Source of the DNA: JAEULH01 sp963746275
GTDB taxonomy: Bacteria > Pseudomonadota > Alphaproteobacteria > Rhodospirillales > Defluviicoccaceae
Reading direction: 5' to 3'
Length of the DNA stretch: 64,000 bases
NCBI GenBank assembly: GCA_963746275.1
Contig: CAVVAX010000037.1
Location: forward strand, 1 to 64,000
Position numbers and translations under genes: made by a program. Below, in pieces: positions 8,328-17,903 of this stretch; the first letter of the stretch is position 1, and each line of letters starts with the position of its first letter. The notes below the pieces were generated by a model that was not told the DNA's origin, made no database searches, and saw only the letters and a list, made by a program, of their open reading frames with translations.

Positions 8328-9539
8328 ATGATCGATCCCGGCGGACACGTCGCGGCCCCAGCCGGGCCGGAGGCCGGAGCGACCAGCGCACCGGCATTCG
8401 AACTCCCCGGCCAACGCGTCGTCCTCGGCCGCGAGAGGCCGCTGCGCCTCGACTGCGGCGTCGAGCTTAGGGATTTTGCGCTCGCCTACCAGACCTACGG
8501 CCGCCTCGATGCGGAGCGCGCCAACGCGATCCTCGTCTGCCATGCGCTCACCGGCGATCAGTTTGCCGCCGAGCCGCATCCGGTGACCGGCAAGCCGGGC
8601 TGGTGGGACATCATGATCGGCCCCGGCAAGCCGCTCGACACCGACCGCTACTTCGTCATCTGCAGCAACGTGCTCGGCGGCTGCATGGGCTCGGCGGGAC
8701 CGGGCGAGATCAACCCGGCGGCGGGCGAGCCGTGGGGCCTGTCTTTCCCGGTCATCACCATCGCCGACATGGTCCGGGCCCAGGCGATGCTGCTCGACCA
8801 CCTCGGCGTCGGCCAGGTGTTCGCCGTCATCGGCGGCTCCATGGGCGGAATGCAGGTTCTGGAGTGGGCGTCGCTGTTTCCCGAGCGGGTGTTCGCCGCG
8901 ATCCCCGTCGCCACCGCCGCGCACCACACTGCCCAGAACATCGCCTTCCACGAGGTCGGCCGGCAGGCGATCATGGCCGATCCGGACTGGCTCGGCGGCG
9001 AGTACTGGCGCTACGGCAAGCGGCCGCATCGCGGCCTCGCGGTGGCGCGGATGGCCGCGCACATCACCTACCTGTCCGAGGGCAAGCTGCACCAGAAGTT
9101 CGGCCGCAGGCTGCAGGACCGGGCGATGGTCACCTACGGCTTCGACGCCGACTTCCAGGTGGAGAGCTACCTGCGCCACCAGGGGATCAGCTTCGTCGAG
9201 CGGTTCGACGCCAACTCCTACCTCTACATCACCCGGGCGATGGACTATTTCGACATGGGCGAGCGCCACGGCGGCGTGCTGGCCCATGCCTTCCGCGACA
9301 CCAAGGTCCGCTTCTGCGTGCTGTCGTTCACCAGCGACTGGCTGTATCCGACGGTGCAGAGCCGGCGCATCGTCCATGCGCTGAACGCGGTCGCCGCCAA
9401 CGTCAGCTTCGCCGAGATCGTCTCGGATGCCGGTCACGACGCCTTCCTGGTCGACGAGCCGGAGTTCCACCGCGTGCTCCGCGGCTTCCTCGCCGGCGCC
9501 GCCCAGCATCGCGGCCTCGCGCTCCGCACCCGGACATGA
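8328..9539 (+). CDS. metX: homoserine O-acetyltransferase
   Basis: Alpha/beta-hydrolase of 403 residues that acylates homoserine in methionine synthesis. The nucleophile elbow is VIGGSMGGMQVLEW; the acid and base residues lie near FTSDWLYP and SDAGHDAFLVDE. The PGEINPAAGEPWG segment is also typical. It overlaps metW by 4 nt (ATGA). The 157-base divergent gap to chorismate mutase must carry promoters for both directions; I could not establish a SAM riboswitch there. Confidence 0.95.
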   Translation: MIDPGGHVAAPAGPEAGATSAPAFELPGQRVVLGRERPLRLDCGVELRDFALAYQTYGRLDAERANAILVCHALTGDQFAAEPHPVTGKPGWWDIMIGPGKPLDTDRYFVICSNVLGGCMGSAGPGEINPAAGEPWGLSFPVITIADMVRAQAMLLDHLGVGQVFAVIGGSMGGMQVLEWASLFPERVFAAIPVATAAHHTAQNIAFHEVGRQAIMADPDWLGGEYWRYGKRPHRGLAVARMAAHITYLSEGKLHQKFGRRLQDRAMVTYGFDADFQVESYLRHQGISFVERFDANSYLYITRAMDYFDMGERHGGVLAHAFRDTKVRFCVLSFTSDWLYPTVQSRRIVHALNAVAANVSFAEIVSDAGHDAFLVDEPEFHRVLRGFLAGAAQHRGLALRTRT

Positions 9540-10165
9540 GGGCGCCGGCGCGGACCCCGATCCGCATTGACCTGCAGCTCATCGCCGACATGATCGAGCC
9601 GGCCTCGCGGGTGCTCGACGTCGGTTGCGGCGACGGCGCGCTCCTCGACTATCTCGTCAACCTCAAGGGCGTCGACGGCCGCGGCATCGAGCTCGGCGCC
9701 GACGGGGTGAACGCCTGCGTCAGCGCCGGCCTCTCGGTCATCCAGGGCGACGCCGAGACCGACCTGTTCGACTACCCCGTCGGCGCCTTCGACTACGTCG
9801 TCCTCAGCCAGACGCTACAGGCCATGCGGGCGCCGCGGAGCACGCTGGATCAGCTCATGCGGATCGGCCGGCGGGCCATCGTCTCGTTTCCGAACTTCGC
9901 CTACTGGCCGCACCGCTGGCGGCTGCTCGTCCAGGGGCGGATGCCGAAGAGCGCCGCTCTGCCCTTCGAGTGGTTCGAGACCCCCAATATCCACCTCTGC
10001 TCGATCCGCGACTTCGTCGCGCTGTGCGATGTGCTCGCCATCGCGATCGAGCGCGGCTACGTCGTCGACCGCAAGGGCACGATCCGCCCGCTGGGCCGGA
10101 GCCTCACCCGCGCCAACCTGCTCGGCCAGCAGGCGGTAGTGCTGCTGCGCCAGAACGCGCGGTAG
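9536..10165 (+). CDS. metW: methionine biosynthesis protein MetW
   Basis: SAM-dependent methyltransferase-fold protein of 209 residues that partners MetX in proteobacteria. Motif I is RVLDVGCGDGALLDYL, followed by SQTLQAMRAPRSTLDQLMRIG and SFPNFAYWPHRWRLLVQGRM, both typical of MetW. The start codon overlaps the metX stop (ATGA), so translation is coupled. MetW is thought to support or activate MetX rather than act as a free methyltransferase. Confidence 0.94.
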   Translation: MRAPARTPIRIDLQLIADMIEPASRVLDVGCGDGALLDYLVNLKGVDGRGIELGADGVNACVSAGLSVIQGDAETDLFDYPVGAFDYVVLSQTLQAMRAPRSTLDQLMRIGRRAIVSFPNFAYWPHRWRLLVQGRMPKSAALPFEWFETPNIHLCSIRDFVALCDVLAIAIERGYVVDRKGTIRPLGRSLTRANLLGQQAVVLLRQNAR

Positions 10166-10246
10166 GCGGCTGAGGGGGAAGCCGTTGCGGAGATGCACCG
10201 GCTGGGGTATGGCACCGGTAACTCGTCGCTATTAGAGCTTTAGCGG

Positions 10247-11183
10247 ATGACCGTACCGGACTTTCAGTCACTGATGTTGCCAGTATTGCGCGTTGCGGCT
10301 GATAGGGAGATATCCGTCTCTGCGTGTACTCAGAGCTCTCGCCGATGAGCTCGGCCTGTCTCATGAAGAACGGGCGCAGCTGCTGCCGAGCGGAAAGCAG
10401 GCGATTTTCTCCAACAGGGTTCACTGGGCGAAGTTCTACCTCGTCAAGGCTGGGCTGCTGAAGGTCACGAGACGCGGCCACTTCGAAGCGAGCGATCGAG
10501 GCCTGAACCTTCTGGAAGATCGGCCAGGGTTCATTAACATTGCGTTTCTTAAGCGCTACACAGAGTTCCGCGACTTTCTGCAACATGTTTCCAGGGGCGC
10601 AGAAGCGGAGACATCCACCGGTCCGGCTTCCGAAGCAAGCTCTGCCATTGCTACGCCGGAGGAGCGCATTGAAGCTGCGTCGGAGGAGCTTGAAGCCGCT
10701 CTGCGGGCAGATCTTCTGGAGCGTGTGATTGGAGCCAGTCCGGAGTTCTTCGAGGCCCTCGTCGTCGATCTGATGATCGCCATGGGCTATGGCGGTTCAC
10801 GTCGTGAGGCTGGCAAGAGGCTCGGCAGAAGCGGCGACGGCGGTCTCGACGGGCTGATCAACGAGGATGTCCTCGGTTTGGAAGGTATTTTTTGCAGGCT
10901 AAAAGGTACTCGCCGGGCAATGTGGTGGGGGTAGAGAAGGTCCGCGAGTTTGCAGGTGCGCTCGTAGAGCGTGGCGCCAGCAAGGGTGTTTTCGTTACGA
11001 CCAGCCACTTCGCGGGCGGCACAAAGAGCTTGGCAGAGCGTATCCCGCAAAAGCTGATACTGATCGACGGGGAAGAACTCTCGCGCCTGCTCGTGCGCTA
11101 CGGGGTAGGGGTGCGTGCCGTACGGACAATCGAGATCAAGCGGCTCGATCCGGATTACTTCCGTAGAGGAAGAGCCGGACTAA
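10247..11183 (+). CDS. mrr: Mrr-type restriction endonuclease (several apparent frameshifts)
   Basis: About 311 residues when three shifts are corrected: an extra base near 10320, a missing T in the T-run near 10895 and an extra C near 11170. The N-terminal winged-helix domain reads MTVPDFQSLMLPVLRV, then DELGLSHEERAQLLPSGKQ. The C-terminal PD-(D/E)xK nuclease domain has RSGDGGLDGLINED and a QAKRYSPGN strand with the catalytic Q-x-K, ending RTIEIKRLDPDYF. Mrr enzymes cut foreign DNA carrying particular methylated bases. No methyltransferase of a restriction system lies nearby, as expected for this type. Third codon positions are less GC-rich than in the neighbours, hinting at transfer. It may be a pseudogene. 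Confidence 0.78.
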
Positions 11184-11271
11184 ATGAGCGGTACGACTGC
11201 AAGCTTCTACTTCGACGCCGGCGTAGAACTTCGCAAAAAGTACCCCGAAGCAGCGTAGATGGCCTGCCGCC

Positions 11272-11985
11272 TCAATGCGCGGCGATGCCGACGTAGGCCG
11301 GCTTGCGGCCAAGCGCCGACACGGACGGGGCCGCGTAGATCTGCTTGGTCGCCTCGAACATGACGACGCCGGCGAAGGTGGTGAACCAGCGCTGGCCGAC
11401 CTCCTCCCAGGCTGCCGCCGATGACAGGATCATCCGCGAGCCGACCGGCGGGACGTAGAGCGCGGTGCTCGACTGGTAGGGGGTGAACATCGCCTCGCGC
11501 AGGCTGCGCGAAAGCTGGCCCGGCGAGTAGGGGCGGCCATGGCCGAAAGGCGTGCGCTCGAACCGCGCCCAAAGCCCGCGCCGGTTGGGCACGACGACCA
11601 GCAGCCGGCCGCCGTCGCCAAGCACCCGCCACACCTCGCGCATCATCGGCCGCGTGCGCTCGGCGCACTCCAAGGCATGGACGATCAGCGCCCGGTCGAT
11701 GCTGTTGTCGGGCAGCGGCAGGTCGGTGTGGTCGCCGAGCGCGGTCAACCCCGGCTCGCCCGCCGGCCAGTGGATGACCCCCTGGGCTGCCGGCATAACC
11801 GCAATCACCCGCTCGGCCTCGGCCTTGAAGACGCCGAGGAATGGGGTGACGTAGCCGAGGCCGAGCACGTTGAGGCCGTGCAGGTCCGGCCAGAGCTGGC
11901 GGATGCGCCGGGCGATCATCCGGCGTGCGACCCGGCCGAGGCCGGTCGCGTAGAAATCGCGTAAGTCGACGACGTCGGTCCACAT
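11272..11985 (-). CDS. class I SAM-dependent methyltransferase
   Basis: Protein of 237 residues with a UbiE/Methyltransf_11-like core: NVLGLGYVTPFLGVFKAEA (motif I region), HTDLPLPDNSIDRALIVHAL and REVWRVLGDGGRLLVVVPNR. Family members in alphaproteobacteria commonly lie beside gloB, as here, where it is divergent from gloB (86 nt between starts). Its substrate is unknown. The start at 11985 (MWTDVVDLRDFYATGLG) fits the conserved family N-terminus. Confidence 0.8.
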   Translation of the reverse strand: MWTDVVDLRDFYATGLGRVARRMIARRIRQLWPDLHGLNVLGLGYVTPFLGVFKAEAERVIAVMPAAQGVIHWPAGEPGLTALGDHTDLPLPDNSIDRALIVHALECAERTRPMMREVWRVLGDGGRLLVVVPNRRGLWARFERTPFGHGRPYSPGQLSRSLREAMFTPYQSSTALYVPPVGSRMILSSAAAWEEVGQRWFTTFAGVVMFEATKQIYAAPSVSALGRKPAYVGIAAH

Positions 11986-12070
11986 GGGGCTGGACTCTAG
12001 CTCAGCCGGGTGCACGGGTGGTAGTGTCGGCCGCGCCGGAAGCTGAACGCGGAACGGGAGGTCGCAGGTG

Positions 12071-12841
12071 ATGAGCGCGCTCGAGGTCGTGCAGATCCCG
12101 GTGCTGCGCGACAACTACGTCTATCTGGCCCGGGACGGCGCCACCGGCGCCTGCGCCGCCGTCGATCCGGCCGTTGCCGGCCCGGTCCTGGCGGCACTGG
12201 ATGAGCGGGGCTGGCGGCTGAGCCACATCCTCAACACCCACCATCACCACGATCACGTCGGCGCCAACCTCGAGCTGAAGCGCCGGACGGGCTGCACCAT
12301 CGTCGGCAACGCCGAGGACGCGGCGCGGATCCCCGGCATCGACGTGCGGGTCCGGGGCGGGGACAGCTTCTCGCTCGGCGCGTCGCAAGCAGAGGTCATC
12401 GCCGTTTCCGGCCACACCGTCGGCCATATCGCCTACTGGTTCGCCGGGGCAAACGTCCTCTTCTGCGGCGACACGCTGTTCGCGCTGGGCTGTGGCCGCC
12501 TGTTCGAGGGGACACCGGCACAGATGTGGCAGAGTCTGAGCCGGCTGCGGGCGCTGCCGGAGGAGACCCGCGTCTACTGCGCCCACGAGTACACCGAGGC
12601 CAACGCCGCCTTCGCGCTCAGCATCGATCCGGCGAACCCGGCGCTCGCCCTGCGCGCCGAGGCGGTTCGGACGGCGCGGCGGGCGGGCCTTCCGACCGTG
12701 CCCTCGACCATGGCGGAGGAGCGGCGGACCAACCCGTTTCTGCGCGCCGACGATCCTGCCCTGGCGCAGGCGGCGGGGCTCGCCGGCGCCGAAGCCTCGC
12801 TGGTGTTCGCGGAGATCCGCAGGCGAAAGGACCACTTCTGA
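12071..12841 (+). CDS. gloB: hydroxyacylglutathione hydrolase (glyoxalase II)
   Basis: Metallo-beta-lactamase-fold thioesterase of 256 residues that hydrolyses S-D-lactoylglutathione in methylglyoxal detoxification. The metal-binding motif is LNTHHHHDHVGANLELK, with further ligands in VSGHTVGHIAYWF, LFCGDTLFALGCGRLFEG and YCAHEYTEANAAFA. The C-terminus has the glutathione-contacting KGPL-like RRKDHF end. The ATG at 12071 follows a GGGAG element. It overlaps the next gene by 1 nt, giving a small glutathione-related operon. Confidence 0.95.
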   Translation: MSALEVVQIPVLRDNYVYLARDGATGACAAVDPAVAGPVLAALDERGWRLSHILNTHHHHDHVGANLELKRRTGCTIVGNAEDAARIPGIDVRVRGGDSFSLGASQAEVIAVSGHTVGHIAYWFAGANVLFCGDTLFALGCGRLFEGTPAQMWQSLSRLRALPEETRVYCAHEYTEANAAFALSIDPANPALALRAEAVRTARRAGLPTVPSTMAEERRTNPFLRADDPALAQAAGLAGAEASLVFAEIRRRKDHF

Positions 12842-13455
12842 TGATGAAGCTGCGCTACTCGCCGACCTCGCCCTACGTCCGCAAGGTCAGCGTCGTTGCC
12901 ATCGAGACGGGGCTGGAGACCCGGATCGAGCGGGTGCCGACCGACATCCGGGCGCCGTCCGCCGACTTCCACCGGGACAATCCGCTGGGGAAGGTGCCGA
13001 CGCTGATCACCGAGGGCGGCGAGACGCTCTACAACTCAGCCGTGATCTGCGAGTACCTCGACTCGCTTCATGACGGCATCGCGCTGTTCCCGCAGCCGGG
13101 CGGGCCGCGCTGGACCGCGCTCCGCCGTCAGGCTCTCGCCGACGGCATCGCCGACGCCGGCGTCCTGGTGCGTATGGAGATGCTGAGGCCGGCGGGCGAG
13201 CGGTCGCGGACGTGGATCTCCCGGCAGACGGAGAAGGTTAGCCGCGGCCTGGACGCGCTGGAGGAGGAGGCCGTTGCCCTCGGCTCCGCCTGCACCATCG
13301 GCCATATCACCATCGGCTGCGCGCTCGGCTTCCTCGACTTCCGCCTGCCCGAACTGGACTGGCGGCAGGGCCGGCTCGAGCTCGCCTGCTGGGCGGAGGG
13401 CTTCTCCGCCCGGCCGTCCATGGCAGCGACGATCCCGCGCGAGCAGCCGTCCTGA
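12841..13455 (+). CDS. glutathione S-transferase family protein
   Basis: 204 residues with an N-terminal thioredoxin-like GST domain (MMKLRYSPTSPYVRKVSVV; NPLGKVPTLITEGGETLYNS with the cis-proline and the glutathione-contacting serine) and an all-helical C-terminal domain. The ATG overlaps the gloB stop (TGATG), so the two are translationally coupled. This fits the family of GSTs that follow gloB in proteobacteria. The substrate is unknown. Confidence 0.88.
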   Translation: MMKLRYSPTSPYVRKVSVVAIETGLETRIERVPTDIRAPSADFHRDNPLGKVPTLITEGGETLYNSAVICEYLDSLHDGIALFPQPGGPRWTALRRQALADGIADAGVLVRMEMLRPAGERSRTWISRQTEKVSRGLDALEEEAVALGSACTIGHITIGCALGFLDFRLPELDWRQGRLELACWAEGFSARPSMAATIPREQPS

Positions 13456-13466
13456 GCGGCCGCAGC

Positions 13467-14903
13467 TTACTTCGCCGGGATGGCGGCGCGGCCGTAGATG
13501 TCGTCGAAGCGGACGATGTCGTCCTCGCCGAGGTAGGCGCCGGACTGCACCTCGATCAGCCGCAGCGGGATCTTGCCCGGGTTCTCCAGCGAATGGCGCG
13601 TGTTGTGGGGAATGTAGGTGGAGTGGTCCTCGGTGATGTAGAAGCTCTCGTTGCCCTTGCTCACCAGCGCCGTGCCGCTGACCACGATCCAGTGCTCGGC
13701 ACGGTGATGGTGCATCTGCTGGCTCAGCCGCTCGCCGGGATTGACGACGATTTCCTTCACCTGGTAGCGGTCGCCGGAGTTGATCAGCCGGTACCAGCCC
13801 CACGGCCGGAACACCCGCCGGTGGACGTAGTGCTCGGACCGGCCGGCCTTTTCCACCGCTTCGACGATCTTCTTCACGTCCTGGGCGCGGTCCTTGGCGG
13901 CGACGAGCACGCAATCATCGGTGGCGATGACGATCAGGTTGTCGATGCCGAGTGCGGCGATGAGGTTGCCGTCGGCGCGGATGTAGCAGTTGCTGGCATC
14001 CAGCGTCAGCGCCTCGCCCATGATGACGTTGCCGTCGGCATCATGTGGGCTGATGTCCCACAAGGCCGACCATGAGCCGACGTCGTTCCACGCCATCTCG
14101 GCCGGGACGATCGCGCCCTTGCGGGTGTGCTCCATCAGCGCGTAGTCGATCGACTCGCCCTTGATCTCCGTGAACGGTTCGCCGGCGAGGCGGAGAAAGT
14201 CCGCATCGGTCGTGGCTCCCTCTAGGGCCCGCTCGCACAGCGCCAGCATCTCCGGCGTCAGCCTGCGCACCTCGTCGAGGAAGACGTCGACGCGGAAGAC
14301 GAACATGCCGCTATTCCAGGCGTAGTCGGGGTTGCCGACGTACGTCTTCGCCGTGGCCAGGTCCGGCTTCTCGATGAAGCGGTCGATTTGGAAGCAACCG
14401 GGCACACCCTCCAGCGGCTCGCCGCGGCGGATGTAGCCGTAGCCGACCTCCGGGGTACTCGCCGGGATCCCGAAGGTCACGAGCGAGCCCTGGCGGGCGG
14501 CGGCGACGGCGGTGCGGACGGCGGCGTGGAAGGCGGGAACGTCGCCGATCCGGTGGTCGGACGGCAGCAACAACATGACCGCCTGCGGCTCGTCCTTCGC
14601 CAGCATCAGGGCAGCCACCGTGGCCGCCGGCGCGGTGTTGCGGCCGATCGGCTCGAGGACCAGGGCGCGCGGCCGTACCGCCATGTCGCGGAGCTGCTCG
14701 GCGATGAGGAAGCGGTGCTCGTCGTTGCAGAGGATCGTCGGATGGGCGAACTCATCCGTGCCGACCCGCGCCACCGTCTCCTGCAGCATGCTCCGGTCGG
14801 AGGTGAGCTGCAGGAGTTGCTTTGGCCGGAGCGTGCGCGACAACGGCCACAACCGCGTGCCGGTGCCTCCGGAGAGGATGACCGGATGAACCAATGAGGT
14901 CAT
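13467..14903 (-). CDS. manC: mannose-1-phosphate guanylyltransferase / mannose-6-phosphate isomerase
   Basis: Bifunctional type II enzyme of 478 residues. The N-terminal nucleotidyltransferase has PVILSGGTGTRLWPLSR and FIEKPDLATAKTYV; the C-terminal cupin phosphomannose isomerase has QMHHHRAEHWIVVSGTA and PHNTRHSLENPGKIPLRLIE. It makes GDP-mannose for polysaccharides. The start lies 9 nt after the corrected stop of cysNC, so it appears to be the third gene of a cysD-cysNC-manC operon, which suggests supply of sulfated mannose-derived sugars. Confidence 0.93.
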   Translation of the reverse strand: MTSLVHPVILSGGTGTRLWPLSRTLRPKQLLQLTSDRSMLQETVARVGTDEFAHPTILCNDEHRFLIAEQLRDMAVRPRALVLEPIGRNTAPAATVAALMLAKDEPQAVMLLLPSDHRIGDVPAFHAAVRTAVAAARQGSLVTFGIPASTPEVGYGYIRRGEPLEGVPGCFQIDRFIEKPDLATAKTYVGNPDYAWNSGMFVFRVDVFLDEVRRLTPEMLALCERALEGATTDADFLRLAGEPFTEIKGESIDYALMEHTRKGAIVPAEMAWNDVGSWSALWDISPHDADGNVIMGEALTLDASNCYIRADGNLIAALGIDNLIVIATDDCVLVAAKDRAQDVKKIVEAVEKAGRSEHYVHRRVFRPWGWYRLINSGDRYQVKEIVVNPGERLSQQMHHHRAEHWIVVSGTALVSKGNESFYITEDHSTYIPHNTRHSLENPGKIPLRLIEVQSGAYLGEDDIVRFDDIYGRAAIPAK

Positions 14904-14912
14904 CGGCTGCTC

Positions 14913-16809
14913 CTAGTGGGGCGTGATCGCGAAGTTCTTGGCGATATAATCGCTGAGGATGGCCACCGAGTTCCTCGATTGAGTGCTTGGCGGTGTCGAT
15001 GCGCAGCTCTGCCATCACTGGAGGCTCGTACGGCGCGGACACGCCGGTGAAGTCCTCGATCTCGCCCCGCCTCGCCTTGGCGTAGAGGCCCTTGGGGTCG
15101 CGCTGCTCGCAGGTGCCGATGTCGGCGTCGATGTGGACCTCGTGGAAGATCTCCGGCGCCAGCGCCCGGACCCGGTCGCGGTCTGACCGATAGGGCGAGA
15201 TGAACGCGGTGATGACAAGGAAGCCGGCGCGGGCGAACAGCCCCGCGGCATGGCCGACCCGGCGGATGTTCTCCACCCGGTCCTCCGGCGAGAAACCGAG
15301 GTCGGAGCACAGCCCGTGGCGGATGTTGTCGCCGTCGAGGACGTAGACCTGGTAGCCCTTGCGGAACAGGTACTGCTCCAGCGAGAACGCCAGCGTCGAC
15401 TTGCCGGCGCCGGAGAGGCCGGTCATCCACAGCACGCCGCCCCGGTGGCCATTGTGGCGCCAGCGGTCCTCCTCCGGCACGCGGTGCTCGACCCGGAAGA
15501 TGTTCGTCGCGCGGATGGTCTGGCCGGCGCGCTGGTCGGCGTAGCCGTCCATGCTGATCAGGCCGCCGCCGACGATGTCGTAGTCCTCGACCAGGACGAA
15601 CCGGCCGGTGACCATGTTGTTCTCGAAGGGGTCGAGAGCCACCTGCCGCCGGGCCCGGAAGACCACCTCGGCGACGGCGTTGCGCTCGACGGTCTGGCCC
15701 GCGGCGGTCCCCAGGTCGCTCACGTCGATGACCCGCTCGACCTTCTCGACCTCGACCGGGAACTCGGCGTTGCACAGCTTCATCTTGTAGCGGTTGCCCG
15801 CCGTCATCGGGTGGCGCCCAAGCCAGAACAGCCGGCCGCGGAAGACGTTGGTCAGCATCGGCGGGTTGGAGACGAGGCTGGCCACGTCGCCACGCTCGAC
15901 GAACAGCTGCTCGTCGAGGGTGATGCCCACGGATTGGCCGGCGCGCACGGCGAGCACCGACTCCTTCACGTTCCACCCTTCGATCGAGGCGACCCGAGCC
16001 GTCTTGCCCGACGGCGAGAACAGCAGCACGTCGCCGCGGCGAAGATGTCCGCTCTCGATGCGGCCGGCGAGAATGCGCCGGTCGTCGAACTTGTAGACGT
16101 CCTGGATCGGGAAGCGCAGCGGCAGGTCCAGCGGCGCCAGCGGCGGCTGGAACCCGTCCAAGGCCTGAGCCAGCGTATCGCCCTCGTACCACTTCATGTG
16201 TGGCGAGAGCGCGACGATGTTGTCGCCATCGCGGGCGGATACCGGGATGATCCGGGTGTGCTGAAGGTCGATTCCCAGGCCGGCGAGGTAATCGCGGACG
16301 TCGACGGAGACCTGCTGGAAGCGCGCCTCGCCGAAACCGACGAGGTCCATCTTGTTGATGGCGACGATCACCTGATGGATGCCCAGCAGGTGCAGCAGAT
16401 AGGCGTGGCGCCGGGTCTGCTCCTGAACGCCGTCGCGGGCATCGACGACGAGCACGGCAGCGTCCGCCTGCGCGGCGCCGGTCACCATGTTCTTGATGAA
16501 CTCGCGGTGCCCGGGCGCGTCGATCAGGACATACTCGCGATGGGCCGTGCGGAAATGGATGTGCGAGACATCGATGGTGATCCCCTGGTCGCGCTCGGCC
16601 TTGAGCGCGTCCATGAGGAAGGCATACTCGAACGGCATTCCCCGCCGCTCGCACATCGCCTTTATCGCCTCGACCTTGCCCTCCGGCATCGAGCCGGTGT
16701 CGTGGAAGAGGCGGCCGACGAGGGACGACTTGCCGTGGTCGACGTGGCCGACGATGACAATTTTCAGGGGCAGGTTGGACTGCACCGCGAAGCTGGAGGC
16801 GTCGTTCAT
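14913..16809 (-). CDS. cysNC: sulfate adenylyltransferase subunit 1 / adenylylsulfate kinase fusion (apparent frameshift near the 3' end)
   Basis: CysN-CysC (NodQ-type) fusion of about 631 residues. The GTPase domain has GHVDHGKSSL at residues 21-30, DAPGH and NKMD motifs, and a second-domain beta barrel; the APS kinase part begins near residue 450 with TGLSGAGKSTLAF and DGDNIRHGLCSDLGFS. With CysD it makes APS, then phosphorylates it to PAPS. One extra base near 14970 shifts the last 20 residues; corrected, the protein ends SDYIAKNFAITPH at the stop at 14913. Without the correction it would run on into manC. It begins 3 nt after cysD. Confidence 0.93.
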
Positions 16810-16812
16810 GAT

Positions 16813-17607
16813 CTACATGTAACCGTCTGCGCGGAGCCGCTCGAAGGCGTCTTCGCTTTCATGGTCCATGGCCCGGCCGGAGCGCTCCGCGACCTTGGTC
16901 TGCTGGAGCTCGGCGATGACCTCTTCGATTGTGGAGGCGTTGCTGTCGACCGGGGAGGTGATGTCCTGGTCGCCGAGGGAACGGTAGCGCTTCCCGTTCC
17001 TGGCAAAGTAGAGGTCGACGAGCGGGATGTTCTCGCGCTGGATGTAGCGCCAGATGTCGATCTCGGTCCAGTGCAGGATCGGGTGGACCCTGAGGTGGGT
17101 TCCTGGCGCGAAATCCGTCTTGAACTGGTCCCAGAACTCCGGTGGCTGGTCGCGGAAGTCCCAGGTGTTGTGCTGGCCGCGCGGGCTGAACACACGTTCC
17201 TTGGCCCGTGTGCCTTCCTCGTCGCGGCGGATGCCGGCGATGACGCCGTCGTAGCCTTCGCGGTCGAGCATCGCCTTCAGCCCGGCCGTCTTGCGCGCCG
17301 CTGAGCGCGCCGCCGGTGGCAGGGTCGGGTCCATCTCCTCGACCGGCGGACAGCTCCCGACGCGCAGGTCGAGCTTCCACGCCTGGGCATAGCGTTCCCG
17401 GAACGCATACATCTCGGGAAACTTCTTGCCGGTGTCGATGTGGATCAGGGGAAAGGGCACGTAGCCGAAGAAGGCCTTCTTTGCCAACCAGACCATGGCA
17501 TTGGAGTCTTTGCCCAATGACCACAGCATCGCGAGCTTGTCGATCTTGTTGAAAGCCTCGCGCAAAATGTAAATCGTCCTGCTTTCGAGGACGTCCAAAT
17601 GGTCCAT
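16813..17607 (-). CDS. cysD: sulfate adenylyltransferase subunit 2
   Basis: PAPS-reductase/PP-loop family protein of 264 residues, catalytic partner of CysN in making APS from ATP and sulfate. It has SLGKDSNAMVWLAKKAFFG (PP-loop), HIDTGKKFPEMY, and GIRRDEEGTRAKERVFSPRG, all typical of CysD. The ATG at 17607 (MDHLDVLESRTIYILREAF) matches the family N-terminus; the frame stays open upstream but that part does not resemble the family. First gene of the operon with cysNC and manC. Confidence 0.94.
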   Translation of the reverse strand: MDHLDVLESRTIYILREAFNKIDKLAMLWSLGKDSNAMVWLAKKAFFGYVPFPLIHIDTGKKFPEMYAFRERYAQAWKLDLRVGSCPPVEEMDPTLPPAARSAARKTAGLKAMLDREGYDGVIAGIRRDEEGTRAKERVFSPRGQHNTWDFRDQPPEFWDQFKTDFAPGTHLRVHPILHWTEIDIWRYIQRENIPLVDLYFARNGKRYRSLGDQDITSPVDSNASTIEEVIAELQQTKVAERSGRAMDHESEDAFERLRADGYM

Positions 17608-17903
17608 TCGCCAATCCGGGATTTGAGGGTGAACGCGAACGCGGTGACTCCGACCGCGGTCAAATAACAGAAATGCCGCCCGACTGTCCAGCGAGTGCGC
17701 CGCACATGGGCTCGTGCGACAAAAACGCACAAGTCGTGGTCCCCTCATCTGGCCATGCCGTGGCGGCGGGGGCGGTTGGCGAGGACCCTCGACGGACATT
17801 GGTTGGCGACGGTCGGCGGGTTAGTTAGGAAACCCGCCATGCGGCTATGGAGCCGCGTAAGGGCGTGCGACCCCTCGGGGCTCCTTCAGCCCTGCGCGGA
17901 TGC
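17608..17903. other. intergenic region upstream of cysD
   Basis: About 300 bases between the cysD start and the 3' end of the leftward P-type ATPase gene. It must hold the cysD promoter. A small GC hairpin (GCGGCT-ATGG-AGCCGC, about 17840-17855) lies just after the ATPase gene in the reverse sense of its transcript, but it has no T-run. I see no gene. Confidence 0.4.

Noticed and set aside
7617..9509. A 630-codon leftward frame across metX and chorismate mutase
   Set aside because: Antisense to metX, with no domain of its own; an artefact of G/C-rich third positions.
11184..11255. A 23-codon frame (MSGTTASFYFDAGVELRKKY...) right after mrr
   Set aside because: Very short and without a clear ribosome binding site. 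It could be the start of a truncated gene, but nothing continues it.
17838..17858. Intrinsic terminator after the P-type ATPase gene
   Set aside because: A GCGGCT/AGCCGC hairpin exists, but there is no T-run on the transcript side.
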